A program made the position numbers and the translations under genes. Below the pieces are notes generated by a model. The model saw only the letters and a program-made list of their open reading frames with translations, made no database searches and had not been told where the DNA came from. A stretch of DNA of 64,000 nt from Oscillospiraceae bacterium. Lineage in GTDB: Bacteria; Bacillota; Clostridia; Oscillospirales; Acutalibacteraceae. Location: the NCBI GenBank assembly GCA_022508805.1, contig JAFLUM010000003.1, positions 1 to 64,000 of the forward strand, read 5' to 3'. Below, one piece after another: positions 1 through 6,689 of the stretch (position 1 is its first letter; each line of letters opens with the position of its first letter).

Positions 1-42
1 AAGATATATCGCCTATATGAACTTGAATTGTAGCATAAACAT

Positions 43-66
43 TTCGACAAATTCCGGTTTGTCGAA
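43..66. repeat. Perfect inverted repeat
   Basis: TTCGACAAA and TTTGTCGAA (9-bp arms) flank a 6-nt loop. No T-run follows on either strand, so it is either the hairpin of an upstream transcript that ends outside the window or an operator in front of the SGNH hydrolase gene. The sequence does not decide between these. Confidence 0.5.
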
Positions 67-144
67 CAAATGACATGTAGCGTGGAAAAATCACAGATTG
101 TTTTAGGTTAAAGACAGCGTACTTCGTGCGTGTGGAGGAACGGT

Positions 145-924
145 ATGAAAAATAAAAGTAAGAGTATAAAAATCTGCATTACCGTGGCGGCGGCATTGCT
201 TGCGGCGGTAATAATAACTGTGCCTATTTTGCAGTCAAAGGGTATGTTCAGCGCGGGCAATAAAGACGAATACAGCCTTGAAAACACCGAAGAACTGGCT
301 GACAGCCCAATCAAGGGCAAAACGGTTATTTTCCTTGGTAGCTCCGTGACATACGGTTCAGCCTCAAAGGGTGAATCATTTGCGGATTTCCTTGAGAAAA
401 GGGACGGTATTATCGCAGTCAAGGAGGCCGTTTCAGGGACAACACTCGTCGATAACGGTGCAAAATCCTACATTTCAAGAATGAAAACCATTGATAAAAA
501 TATTAAAGCAGATGCGTTTATCTGCCAGCTTTCCACCAACGACGCAACTAAGAAAAAGCCCCTCGGCGGAATGTGGGACGACTATTCAATGAGCGATTTT
601 GACACCGAGACCGTGGCGGGTGCTATTGAATATATAATCGCTTATGTAAAAGAAACGTGGGATTGCCCCGTGATATTTTATACCGGTACAAAATATGACA
701 GCGAGCAATACGAAAAAATGGTGGATTTGCTTTTGGATGTTCAAAAAAAGTGGAATATAGGCGTAATAGACTTGTGGAATGATGCGGATATGAACGCTGT
801 CAGCAGGGATGATTACAAGCTGTATATGGCAAACGGGATACACCCGACCCGTGCAGGTTACCGCGAGTGGTGGCTGCCGAAGTTCGAGGAATATCTGTAC
901 AATACGATAGGCGATAATACTTAA
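145..924 (+). CDS. Membrane-anchored SGNH/GDSL-type hydrolase
   Basis: A 259-residue serine hydrolase of the SGNH/GDSL superfamily, which cleaves ester bonds in lipids, carbohydrates or acetylated polymers. Residues about 7-27 form a single hydrophobic N-terminal segment after a Lys-rich start, so it is probably an exported, membrane-tethered enzyme. Block I is GSSVTYG (nucleophile Ser), block III is LSTND, and block V is GIHPT near the C-terminus (catalytic His). The start is the ATG at 145, which has GGAGG at 134-138. A GTG 15 bases upstream overlaps the Shine-Dalgarno sequence and is rejected. It stands alone ahead of an unrelated promoter at 990. The substrate cannot be inferred. Confidence 0.8.
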   Translation: MKNKSKSIKICITVAAALLAAVIITVPILQSKGMFSAGNKDEYSLENTEELADSPIKGKTVIFLGSSVTYGSASKGESFADFLEKRDGIIAVKEAVSGTTLVDNGAKSYISRMKTIDKNIKADAFICQLSTNDATKKKPLGGMWDDYSMSDFDTETVAGAIEYIIAYVKETWDCPVIFYTGTKYDSEQYEKMVDLLLDVQKKWNIGVIDLWNDADMNAVSRDDYKLYMANGIHPTRAGYREWWLPKFEEYLYNTIGDNT

Positions 925-989
925 AATATTTAATATTTGATCAGCATTACTCAGCAAATATTTTAAGATAATATAAAAAAGGTAATAAC

Positions 990-1019
990 TTGACATTATT
1001 CTTGTTTATGATTTATAAT
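990..1019 (+). promoter_or_regulatory. Sigma-70 type promoter
   Basis: TTGACA at 990-995 and TATAAT at 1014-1019, spacer 18. It drives the CDP-alcohol phosphatidyltransferase gene starting at 1058. No other feature is seen in the 925-1057 gap. Confidence 0.65.
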
Positions 1020-1057
1020 TCTATTGTAAATACTATAAAATAATGCCGGGGTGAAAA

Positions 1058-1597
1058 ATGAAAAAGCATATTGCGAATATTATTTCAATATCAAGAATTA
1101 TTGCGGCATCGACACTTTTTATTTTTAGTGAGATAACAAGTGGATTTTTGGCTATTTATATTTATTGCGGTTTTTCTGACCTTATTGACGGACCTATTGC
1201 CAGAAAGCTTGGAACTGTCAGTATTTTCGGAGCAAAAATGGATACAATGGGTGACGTTTTAACCTATTTATCTCTTGCAAAAATTTTGATTATTCAAAAT
1301 CTTATTCCGTTTTGGTTTTATATTGTAGAGGGAATTGCTTTTGTAGGATTTTTAGTTTCAGCAATAATATCCAAGAAAAAACACGGAAAATTTTATTTTG
1401 TTCATTCAAGATTCGGAAAAATCATGGGTGCATCCATGTTTATTCTTCCCCTTGCGATTCAGTTGATCAATGAAAGAATTTATATTGGAATTATTTGTGC
1501 AATTTCAAATATTGCCGCAGGTGAATCGGTTTATATTCAGCTAAAAAGCAAAAATGCCCATTCTGATGTTGTTTCTTTAAAGAAAATAGAAGATTGA
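1058..1597 (+). CDS. CDP-alcohol phosphatidyltransferase family protein
   Basis: An integral membrane enzyme of 179 residues that transfers a phosphatidyl group from a CDP-linked lipid to an alcohol such as glycerol-3-phosphate, inositol or serine. The family signature D-x2-DG-x2-AR-x8-G-x3-D-x3-D is complete between residues about 43 and 69 (it begins DLIDGPIAR), so the metal and CDP site is intact. The rest is a series of hydrophobic helices, as expected for the family. GGGGTG at 1048-1053 precedes the ATG. PgsA-like proteins are of similar length, but nothing here fixes the acceptor alcohol. It is transcribed alone from the promoter at 990. Confidence 0.85.
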   Translation: MKKHIANIISISRIIAASTLFIFSEITSGFLAIYIYCGFSDLIDGPIARKLGTVSIFGAKMDTMGDVLTYLSLAKILIIQNLIPFWFYIVEGIAFVGFLVSAIISKKKHGKFYFVHSRFGKIMGASMFILPLAIQLINERIYIGIICAISNIAAGESVYIQLKSKNAHSDVVSLKKIED

Positions 1598-1669
1598 CTG
1601 TATCTGTCATTTTTTTGATAGCATAAAATTGACAGGTGCATTAAAAATGCAGTTCACAGGAAAAAAGAG

Positions 1670-1701
1670 CGACAATTTTCGGTAGAAGATTGTCGTTTTC
1701 T
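1670..1701 (+). terminator. Intrinsic terminator
   Basis: CGACAAT (1670-1676) pairs with ATTGTCG (1689-1695), followed by TTTTCTT. It ends the phosphatidyltransferase transcript before the next promoter. Confidence 0.7.
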
Positions 1702-1716
1702 TGTTAAAAATAATGA

Positions 1717-1745
1717 TTGACAAACACTGTGTGCGGTGATATAAT
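1717..1745 (+). promoter_or_regulatory. Consensus sigma-70 promoter
   Basis: TTGACA at 1717-1722, 17-bp spacer, TATAAT at 1740-1745. A strong match upstream of the aldolase-like and csaA pair. Confidence 0.8.
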
Positions 1746-1810
1746 ACAAAAAGTCGCTTATATGCTTTAAAGCGATAAAGCGAAACGATAAGAGCAAGGA
1801 GATCTTTTAA

Positions 1811-2788
1811 ATGGCACCCAGAAAAGGTAATTTAATGAGCGTCAGGGGAGACGTCAAGGTAGTTGATGCCACCCTGAGAGACGGTGGACTGTGCAACAAT
1901 TTTGAATTTACTGATGAATTTGTCACGGAGCTTTATAAAACCAATATCAAAAGCGGCGTAGATTATATGGAATTCGGCTACAAAGCCAGTAAAAATTTGT
2001 TTAATGAAAGCGATTTCGGCAAGTGGAAATTCTGCAATGAAGAGGATATACGCTCAATCGTAGGCGATAACATTTCGGATATGAAAATTTCCGTTATGGC
2101 AGACGTGGGCAGATGCGATTTCAAAACCGATTTTCTGCCTAAAAGCGAAAGCGTCATTGATATGGTGCGTGTGGCGTGCTATATTCATCAAATTCCCGCT
2201 GCAATTGAGATGATCGAGTATTTCCACGAGCTTGGGTACGAGACCACCTGCAATATTATGGCGATCTCACAAGCAAACTTAAATCAAGTTGAGGAAGCAC
2301 TCAGTATGCTTGCGCAGTCAAGCGTTGACGTTATCTATCTTGTGGACAGCTACGGCTCGCTTTATCCCGAAAACGCGGCGGAGCTTGCAAAGGTATACCT
2401 TGCCGCCGTCGAGAATACGGATAAAAAAATCGGTTTCCACGCCCACAACAACCAAAATCTTGCCTTTGCAAATACTATTGAGACGCTGTCATACGGCGTG
2501 TCCTATCTTGATGCTACAGCTATGGGCATGGGCAGGGGAGCAGGCAACTGTGCAATGGAGCTTTTGCTGGGATTTCTCAAAAATCCAAGATACAGCCTTT
2601 ACAGTTTGCTTACCTTTATTGAAAAATATATGATTCCATTAAAGGAGCAGGGTATCGTATGGGGCTATGACCTTCAGTATATGCTCACGGGTCAGCTTAA
2701 CCGTCATCCGCGTGAGGCTATGGATTTCACAGCAAAAAAACGCAGTGACTACTGCGAATTTTATAAATCTTTACTTGATAATTTTTAA
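1811..2788 (+). CDS. DRE-TIM aldolase-type protein (HMGL-like)
   Basis: A 325-residue TIM-barrel protein of the DRE-TIM metallolyase group, which contains HMG-CoA lyase, 4-hydroxy-2-oxovalerate aldolase and isopropylmalate synthase. Near residue 18 it has DATLRDGG, the divalent-metal and substrate-binding motif. A later [11 protein letters not shown] stretch supplies the His-x-His metal ligands. C-terminally GMGRGAGN resembles the conserved GxGxGAGN loop. AAGGAG at 1796-1801 precedes the ATG. The csaA start is only 5 bp after its stop, so the two are cotranscribed. The substrate is unknown; proteins of this type are usually annotated only as aldolase catalytic domain-containing. Confidence 0.75.
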   Translation: MAPRKGNLMSVRGDVKVVDATLRDGGLCNNFEFTDEFVTELYKTNIKSGVDYMEFGYKASKNLFNESDFGKWKFCNEEDIRSIVGDNISDMKISVMADVGRCDFKTDFLPKSESVIDMVRVACYIHQIPAAIEMIEYFHELGYETTCNIMAISQANLNQVEEALSMLAQSSVDVIYLVDSYGSLYPENAAELAKVYLAAVENTDKKIGFHAHNNQNLAFANTIETLSYGVSYLDATAMGMGRGAGNCAMELLLGFLKNPRYSLYSLLTFIEKYMIPLKEQGIVWGYDLQYMLTGQLNRHPREAMDFTAKKRSDYCEFYKSLLDNF

Positions 2789-2793
2789 TTGAT

Positions 2794-3123
2794 ATGGCAG
2801 TTTTTGACGATTTTTTAAAGCTGGATATAAGAGTCGGAACAATTATTAAGGCAGAAAATTTTGAAAAGGCAAAAAGACCTGCTTATAAGCTGCAAATCGA
2901 TTTCGGGCAGGAGATAGGCATAAAAAAATCCTCCGCTCAAATAACACAGCAGTATAAAGCAGAGGAACTTGCAGGAAAGCAGGTTTTGGCGGTGGTCAAT
3001 TTCCCACCGCGCCAAATTGCCGATTTTATGTCTGAGGTATTGGTTTTAGGGACGTACAGCAAGGACGGAGTCGTGCTGATAACGCCCGATAAAACAGTAG
3101 AAAACGGCGATAAGCTGGGATGA
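2794..3123 (+). CDS. csaA: CsaA-type tRNA-binding domain protein
   Basis: A 109-residue single-domain protein with the EMAP/Arc1p-like OB fold. It matches CsaA along its whole length: LDIRVGTI at the N-terminus, SSAQIT in the middle, [10 protein letters not shown] and SEVLVLG further on. CsaA of Bacillus binds tRNA as a dimer and was described as an export-related chaperone. The gene sits 5 bp after the aldolase-like gene, has no strong Shine-Dalgarno sequence of its own, and is probably translated by coupling. The hairpin at 3131 ends the operon. Confidence 0.88.
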   Translation: MAVFDDFLKLDIRVGTIIKAENFEKAKRPAYKLQIDFGQEIGIKKSSAQITQQYKAEELAGKQVLAVVNFPPRQIADFMSEVLVLGTYSKDGVVLITPDKTVENGDKLG

Positions 3124-3130
3124 AAAATGA

Positions 3131-3155
3131 ACGCCTGCATCACGCAGGCGTTTTT
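3131..3155 (+). terminator. Intrinsic terminator
   Basis: ACGCCTGC (3131-3138) and GCAGGCGT (3144-3151) with a 5-nt loop, followed by TTTTT. Confidence 0.85.
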
Positions 3156-3175
3156 AAATGTATTACCTTTTTTCG

Positions 3176-3234
3176 TTTCCTCTTTGAGGGATCCGGCAAA
3201 GCGTTACCTTTGACTGAGGGAGTTGCAGATTGTT
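3176..3234. repeat. Degenerate copy of a dispersed CTCCCTCTTTGAGGGAG-type repeat
   Basis: The segment has TCCTCTTTGAGGGA at its left and ACTGAGGGAGTT at its right. This is the layout of short interspersed palindromic elements, and related short blocks recur at 52446, 53445 and 63388 in this window. All four copies lie between genes. Confidence 0.45.
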
Positions 3235-3250
3235 TTTTAATATGCATCCG

Positions 3251-3919
3251 TTATACAAATCGGAAATTCTCAATCCCCGCGCCGAGCTCAAAATGGTATT
3301 TTACAATACCTAAATCGACTTTGGAGTAAAATCCGCCCGTCGCCTCTGCCTTAACATTGCCGTCGTCAAGCAGAGTGAAACGGAATTTCTGCTGATTCGT
3401 GGCAGTAGGCGCCATCATTGACGCCTCCAAACCATTCTTAAACCAGCGGGGCATATCTCCGTTGAATTTACACAGCGGATCAATGGAACGGTTAACGTGG
3501 GGTACGCCGTTTGTCTCGCCGTATCCTACCGAGATAACGCACACTAACTTTTCTCCGTGACCGATTTTATACGCCGCCTTGCTCTTGCTGAAGGTCAGCG
3601 CCACCCAGCAGGTGTTAAGTCCAAGCATTTGAGCCTTTAAAACGATTCTTTCACCGTAGTAGCCGCCTTTTTCCTGCAGGTCAGCACCCTTTTTGCCGAT
3701 TATTGCAATATAGTTTCTTACTCCCGTAAATTTGCCGTAGTGTGCCCAAAAGCCGTCAAAAGCGTTCGGCTCGTCGGTTATAAGCTGAATATTGAGTCCG
3801 CTTTCTCTGTTGCACTGTTCAATTTCAGATTTCAGCTGGGCGAGCACATCACCCTCAATTCTTTTGTCGGTGTACTTTCTTACGGAATGGCGTTTTTCCA
3901 TCGCTTCAAAAATGTCCAT
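3251..3919 (-). CDS. Nitroreductase family protein (TM1586-like)
   Basis: An FMN-dependent oxidoreductase of 222 residues. The N-terminal RHSVRKYTD motif near residue 10 is the usual nitroreductase FMN-phosphate contact. The later TATNQQKFRF stretch and the overall arrangement fit the TM1586-type subgroup, in which two half-domains are fused. The natural substrate is unknown; family members reduce flavins, quinones or nitro compounds with NAD(P)H. AGAGGTG at 3926-3932 precedes the ATG. A consensus promoter with a dyad in its spacer lies directly upstream, so a repressor is likely. It is divergent from the AlkZ-related gene. Confidence 0.8.
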   Translation of the reverse strand: MDIFEAMEKRHSVRKYTDKRIEGDVLAQLKSEIEQCNRESGLNIQLITDEPNAFDGFWAHYGKFTGVRNYIAIIGKKGADLQEKGGYYGERIVLKAQMLGLNTCWVALTFSKSKAAYKIGHGEKLVCVISVGYGETNGVPHVNRSIDPLCKFNGDMPRWFKNGLEASMMAPTATNQQKFRFTLLDDGNVKAEATGGFYSKVDLGIVKYHFELGAGIENFRFV

Positions 3920-3932
3920 TTATGTCACCTCT

Positions 3933-3967
3933 TACTAAAGTATAGGCTTTAGTATACTTTTTGTCAA
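3933..3967 (-). promoter_or_regulatory. Promoter with overlapping operator-like dyads
   Basis: On the minus strand TTGACA (3967-3962), a 17-bp spacer and TATACT (3944-3939) form a near-consensus promoter. Two nested inverted repeats cover it: TACTAAAG/CTTTAGTA (3933-3940 and 3947-3954) and AAAGTATA/TATACTTT (3937-3944 and 3953-3960). The predicted transcript starts almost at the Shine-Dalgarno sequence. The dyads suggest a MarR- or HxlR-like repressor site, but no such regulator is encoded nearby. Confidence 0.65.
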
Positions 3968-3971
3968 CAAT

Positions 3972-4000
3972 TTGATTTTGCTTTAATTGTGTAGTACAAT
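3972..4000 (+). promoter_or_regulatory. Promoter of the AlkZ-related gene
   Basis: TTGATT at 3972-3977, spacer 17, TACAAT at 3995-4000. Its -35 box lies 4 bp from the -35 box of the divergent nitroreductase promoter. Confidence 0.65.
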
Positions 4001-4033
4001 ATCAGCGAACAGCAATACTTTGAGGTGAGCACA

Positions 4034-4756
4034 ATGGATAAAGAGAACGGAGAATGGATCATTCGCGGCATAAAAGAAAATGATCCCGAATGTATCAAAT
4101 CGGCGGATGCTCTTATAGATTTTGTAAACGAAGTCGGATTTTTGCCGCTGTTTAAAAATGATATTCCCGGATTCTCGGTAGAGGAACGAACGGTATCCCG
4201 CTATTGGTGGTCGGATAATAAAGAACGTGACCCATGGCTGTGGCGGCAAGAAATAGCGCAGAGCGGCAAGGTGGCATACGGAAAATTCTTTGATAAAAAG
4301 GCGGGGTTCGTGTCTCTTGAATGCTTCCCTCATTTTGCCAACTACCGCAGAGACGGATACGATTTTGACGCTTTATGGGATGACGGCAAAGCAAAGCACC
4401 GCAGCAAAATGATTATGGACTTGTTTATGAACGGCGAGGAGCTTTTCTCCAATCAGGCAAAGCGGCTTGCAGGCTTCGGCAAGGATGGCGAAAAGAATTT
4501 TGAGGGCGTCGTGACCGAGCTGCAAATGCAGACATACCTCGTTATACGTGATTTTCGGTGCAGAATAAACAAGGCGGGCTTTCCCTATGGCTGGCCTGTA
4601 ACCGTCTACACTGCACCCGAAAGTATTTGGGGCTACGAATTCGTCTCCTCAGCATATTCCTTTGACCCCGCAGAGTCAAAGGAAAGAATGATAAATCATA
4701 TCTTAAAACACTTCCCACACGCAACCGAAAAACAGGTCAAAGATATTTTAGGATAA
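4034..4756 (+). CDS. AlkZ-related protein of unknown function
   Basis: A soluble protein of 240 residues, rich in Trp and other aromatics. Conspicuous stretches are RYWWSDNKERDPWLWR, VAYGKFFDKKAGFVS and TELQMQTYLVIRDF. This pattern is typical of clostridial proteins annotated as AlkZ-related, a short relative of winged-helix DNA glycosylases. I recognise the family only by its look, and no catalytic motif has been proven for it. The start is the ATG at 4034 with GAGGTG at 4022-4027; the GTG at 4025 overlaps that Shine-Dalgarno sequence. It has its own promoter and is followed by the tRNA-Pro promoter. Confidence 0.6.
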   Translation: MDKENGEWIIRGIKENDPECIKSADALIDFVNEVGFLPLFKNDIPGFSVEERTVSRYWWSDNKERDPWLWRQEIAQSGKVAYGKFFDKKAGFVSLECFPHFANYRRDGYDFDALWDDGKAKHRSKMIMDLFMNGEELFSNQAKRLAGFGKDGEKNFEGVVTELQMQTYLVIRDFRCRINKAGFPYGWPVTVYTAPESIWGYEFVSSAYSFDPAESKERMINHILKHFPHATEKQVKDILG

Positions 4757-4798
4757 ATATTTATTTTGGAGTGTTTTAAGAATATTCGCAAAAAGCAC

Positions 4799-4827
4799 TT
4801 GATTTATTGCTTGAAATGTATTATAAT
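4799..4827 (+). promoter_or_regulatory. tRNA-Pro promoter
   Basis: TTGATT at 4799-4804, spacer 17, TATAAT at 4822-4827, ending 14 bp before the mature tRNA. Confidence 0.75.
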
Positions 4828-4841
4828 CTTTTAGCATTCAT

Positions 4842-4918
4842 CGGGGTGTGGCGAAGTTTGGTATCGCGCTTGGTTCGGGACCAAGAGGCCTCGGGTTCAA
4901 GTCCCGACACTCCGACCA
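4842..4918 (+). tRNA. tRNA-Pro (anticodon CGG)
   Basis: The acceptor stem CGGGGTG pairs with CACTCCG (one G-T wobble). The anticodon arm is CTTGG-TTCGGGA-CCAAG, giving anticodon CGG. The T-arm contains GGGTTCAAGTCCC and the CCA end is encoded. The last 22 nt of the gene are repeated exactly at 5112-5133. Confidence 0.95.
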
Positions 4919-4956
4919 AAACAAAAACGGTTACCGATAGGCGACCGTTTTTGTTT
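4919..4956 (+). terminator. tRNA-Pro terminator, possibly bidirectional
   Basis: AAACAAAAACGGT (4919-4931) pairs perfectly with ACCGTTTTTGTTT (4944-4956), 13 bp. Its loop contains CCGATAGG, which is also found in the terminator loop at 6275. It forms the first part of the 215-bp unit described at 4919-5133. Confidence 0.8.
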
Positions 4957-5133
4957 CGTAAACAGTCGAGGAACTTGAACCCGAGAGGGTTTCGGCGTTA
5001 AGGAAATGTGCCGGCGACACATTTTTAGCCGAAAGCACGAGGCGGGTACCGAATGCGAAGCATTCGGTCGCCGAAGTGGAAAGCATGCAAGGCGTAAGCC
5101 GCAGCAGGCGGTCAAGTCCCGACACTCCGACCA
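4919..5133 (+). repeat. 215-bp tRNA-3'-associated unit A (predicted structured RNA)
   Basis: This stretch between tRNA-Pro and the next gene has no credible ORF. After the terminator it contains an inverted copy of the tRNA T-arm (ACTTGAACCCGAG, 4973-4985). It then has hairpin AACCC-GAGA-GGGTT (4978-4991), AAATGTG/CACATTT (5004-5024), GGCG-x3-ACCGAATGC-GAA-GCATTCGGT-CGCC (5041-5072) and TGC-AA-GGC-GTAA-GCC-GCA (5086-5103). It ends in a 22-nt exact copy of the tRNA 3' end including CCA (5112-5133). Unit B behind tRNA-Leu(CAG) has the same order, the same length and a 23-nt identical block (5085-5107 here). Whether it is a mobile insertion, a tRNA-derived RNA or a processing element is open. 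Confidence 0.7.
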
Positions 5134-5140
5134 TAATTGA

Positions 5141-5177
5141 ACACCAATTTTGATATAACGGATATCAAGGTTGGTGT
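5141..5177 (+). repeat. Long hairpin after unit A
   Basis: ACACCAA-TT-TTGATAT (5141-5156) pairs with ATATCAA-GG-TTGGTGT (5162-5177). The TT/GG positions form wobble pairs, giving a 16-bp stem. No T-run follows, so it is not a classical terminator. It lies between unit A and the next gene's Shine-Dalgarno sequence. Confidence 0.6.
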
Positions 5178-5221
5178 CCGGTTGTACATAGGGATCATAT
5201 TGCATGAGGAAGAGTACGGAT

Positions 5222-5614
5222 ATGATAGTTTTGAAGATTGATTACGACTATTATAAATTTCCGCAAACAATTTCGACCGTCGAAGCGTTTATATCATATG
5301 TGAATGAGCATTACCATACCTTTATTCCTTTGATACAATACCAGACAGTTAATTGCGCATTTCCATATCTGATTGAGGAAGAATCGAAAACGGTTTATGT
5401 AAATGTGGCAGGTATGGAACAAATATATACAGAAGAAGCCACCGTCATCCCAACTCGTAAAGAATATGATGATAGGTTGAAACGCATTATTCAGGAAAAA
5501 TGTAAAAGCTGTAAACATTATGAAGAAGATGCAGATGGAGATGATTTATCAGGACATAGGGATAAACTGACTCTTGACGGTGAATGTTGGATGTACGAAA
5601 AGGAAATCATTTGA
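5222..5614 (+). CDS. Hypothetical protein with CxxC-type Cys cluster
   Basis: A 130-residue soluble protein that I do not recognise. The first two thirds are a mixed acidic and aromatic domain beginning MIVLKIDYDYYKFP. The C-terminal part has KCKSCKHY followed about 25 residues later by GECW, which could be a small metal or disulfide site. An ATG at 5204 is in frame, but GAGGAAGAG at 5206-5214 lies between the two and favours 5222. The gene directly precedes a small membrane protein gene (5704), and the two may form one transcript. Confidence 0.6.
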   Translation: MIVLKIDYDYYKFPQTISTVEAFISYVNEHYHTFIPLIQYQTVNCAFPYLIEEESKTVYVNVAGMEQIYTEEATVIPTRKEYDDRLKRIIQEKCKSCKHYEEDADGDDLSGHRDKLTLDGECWMYEKEII

Positions 5615-5703
5615 TTATTTTGACGGTGCCCACGTCTTTTAACAATATCCTGAACTTTTTAATGAAAAGTTTGAAGGGTGGCATAGGAGGCTCAATTGAA
5701 GAA

Positions 5704-6189
5704 ATGAAGAAAAGTCGTAAACGGTTAAAGGTATGTATTGCTATATTCGTTGCTATATCCATAATAAGTATCTTGGCTGCATTATTTTTCAGTTATAGCG
5801 GAATTGATGAATATATTGATCACCGCACACAATCAGGTGTAGCATATTTGTCGGTTTTTTCGAACGGAGAATTATCCCCGACAAACGAGTATCAAATAAC
5901 AGGCGATCTAAAATTTGATGATCTCCAAAACGCCTATAAATTCGATATTGACTATGGGGAAATCCGCGGGACGATCCGTTTTTACGATAAGTACGATATA
6001 GAATTTGGATTTGTTAATACGAATAAATGGCATAATATTCATATTCGTTTGGATATTAATGATCAAGACGGTCAGCTTGCAGTCAGACAAACCGTCAGTT
6101 ATGAAACAGAGAATAATCTGTACGAAGTATTAGTAACCGAGGAAATCACCGCCGAAAACGAAATATCAGTTTTTCGGGGAGGTATATAG
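5704..6189 (+). CDS. Hypothetical membrane-anchored protein
   Basis: 161 residues: a basic start (KKSRKRLK), a hydrophobic helix at about residues 9-28, then an extracytoplasmic, beta-rich polar domain of about 125 residues with no Cys. There is no lipobox, so it is a signal-anchor protein or is cleaved at an undefined site. The frame is open upstream to 5584, but AGGAGG at 5685-5690 and the Lys/Arg-rich start point to the ATG at 5704. The family is not recognised. It ends before the terminator at 6275. Confidence 0.6.
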   Translation: MKKSRKRLKVCIAIFVAISIISILAALFFSYSGIDEYIDHRTQSGVAYLSVFSNGELSPTNEYQITGDLKFDDLQNAYKFDIDYGEIRGTIRFYDKYDIEFGFVNTNKWHNIHIRLDINDQDGQLAVRQTVSYETENNLYEVLVTEEITAENEISVFRGGI

Positions 6190-6274
6190 TTAATATGCGC
6201 CCTAAAAAGATTTTGTATTTCTTATTTCAAAAAGGGGTTTCACTTGTATCAAAATTAGGGCTTTCTTTCAAATA

Positions 6275-6308
6275 AAACGGTTGCCGATAGGTAACCGTTT
6301 ATATTTTT
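6275..6308 (+). terminator. Intrinsic terminator
   Basis: AAACGGTT (6275-6282) and AACCGTTT (6293-6300), then a T-rich run. The stem and the CCGATAGG loop closely repeat the tRNA-Pro terminator at 4919. Confidence 0.75.
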
Positions 6309-6310
6309 TC

Positions 6311-6339
6311 TTGACATATACCCTTATGGGGTATATAAT
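6311..6339 (+). promoter_or_regulatory. Copper-operon promoter
   Basis: TTGACA at 6311-6316, spacer 17, TATAAT at 6334-6339: a full consensus. The spacer is filled by CsoR operator 1. Confidence 0.85.
6318..6334. promoter_or_regulatory. CsoR operator 1
   Basis: ATACCC-TTATG-GGGTAT fits the known CsoR box (TACCC...GGGTA). It lies between the -35 and -10 boxes. Confidence 0.8.
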
Positions 6340-6343
6340 ATAA

Positions 6344-6360
6344 ATACCCTACAGGGGTAT
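6344..6360. promoter_or_regulatory. CsoR operator 2
   Basis: ATACCC-TACAG-GGGTAT is a second near-identical box at the expected transcription start. Its centre lies 26 bp from that of operator 1. Both sites would be occupied by apo-CsoR and released by Cu(I). Confidence 0.8.
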
Positions 6361-6377
6361 GTGAACGGAGTGACAAT

Positions 6378-6680
6378 ATGGAGAACAAATGCGAATGCTG
6401 TCATAAGACAAAGGAACGCTCGGAAGAAGAATACAAGTCTCTCATCCACCGTCTTAACCGAATCGAAGGGCAAATCCGCGGAATTAAAGGTATGGTCGAA
6501 AAAAATGCCTATTGCACGGACATAATAGTACAGGTGGCGGCGGCAAATGCGGCGCTTAATGCCTTTAACCGTGAGCTTTTGTCTAATCATATTAAAACCT
6601 GCGTTGCAGAGGATATCAAAGCGGGAAATAACGGTACTGTGGACGATCTTCTGGCGACACTGCAAAAACTTATGAAATAG
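6378..6680 (+). CDS. csoR: CsoR-type copper-sensing repressor
   Basis: A 100-residue all-helical repressor of the DUF156/CsoR family. The Cu(I) ligands Cys46, His71 and Cys75 are present in the classical x-C-H-C arrangement (AYCTDII and NHIKTC). The helix-1 motif HRLNRIEGQIRGI is intact. An unusual N-terminal CECCH cluster (residues 5-9) adds further thiols. GGAG at 6367-6370 precedes the ATG. Two CsoR boxes overlap its promoter, so it represses its own gene and the ATPase gene that starts 9 bp after its stop. Confidence 0.93.
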   Translation: MENKCECCHKTKERSEEEYKSLIHRLNRIEGQIRGIKGMVEKNAYCTDIIVQVAAANAALNAFNRELLSNHIKTCVAEDIKAGNNGTVDDLLATLQKLMK

Positions 6681-6689
6681 GAGAAGGGT

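Noticed and set aside
4897-5205. Minus-strand ORF of 102 codons across unit A
   Set aside because: It runs antisense through the T-arm copies and terminator of tRNA-Pro and has no Shine-Dalgarno sequence. Its likeness to the ORF at 55839-56474 is explained by the shared non-coding unit.
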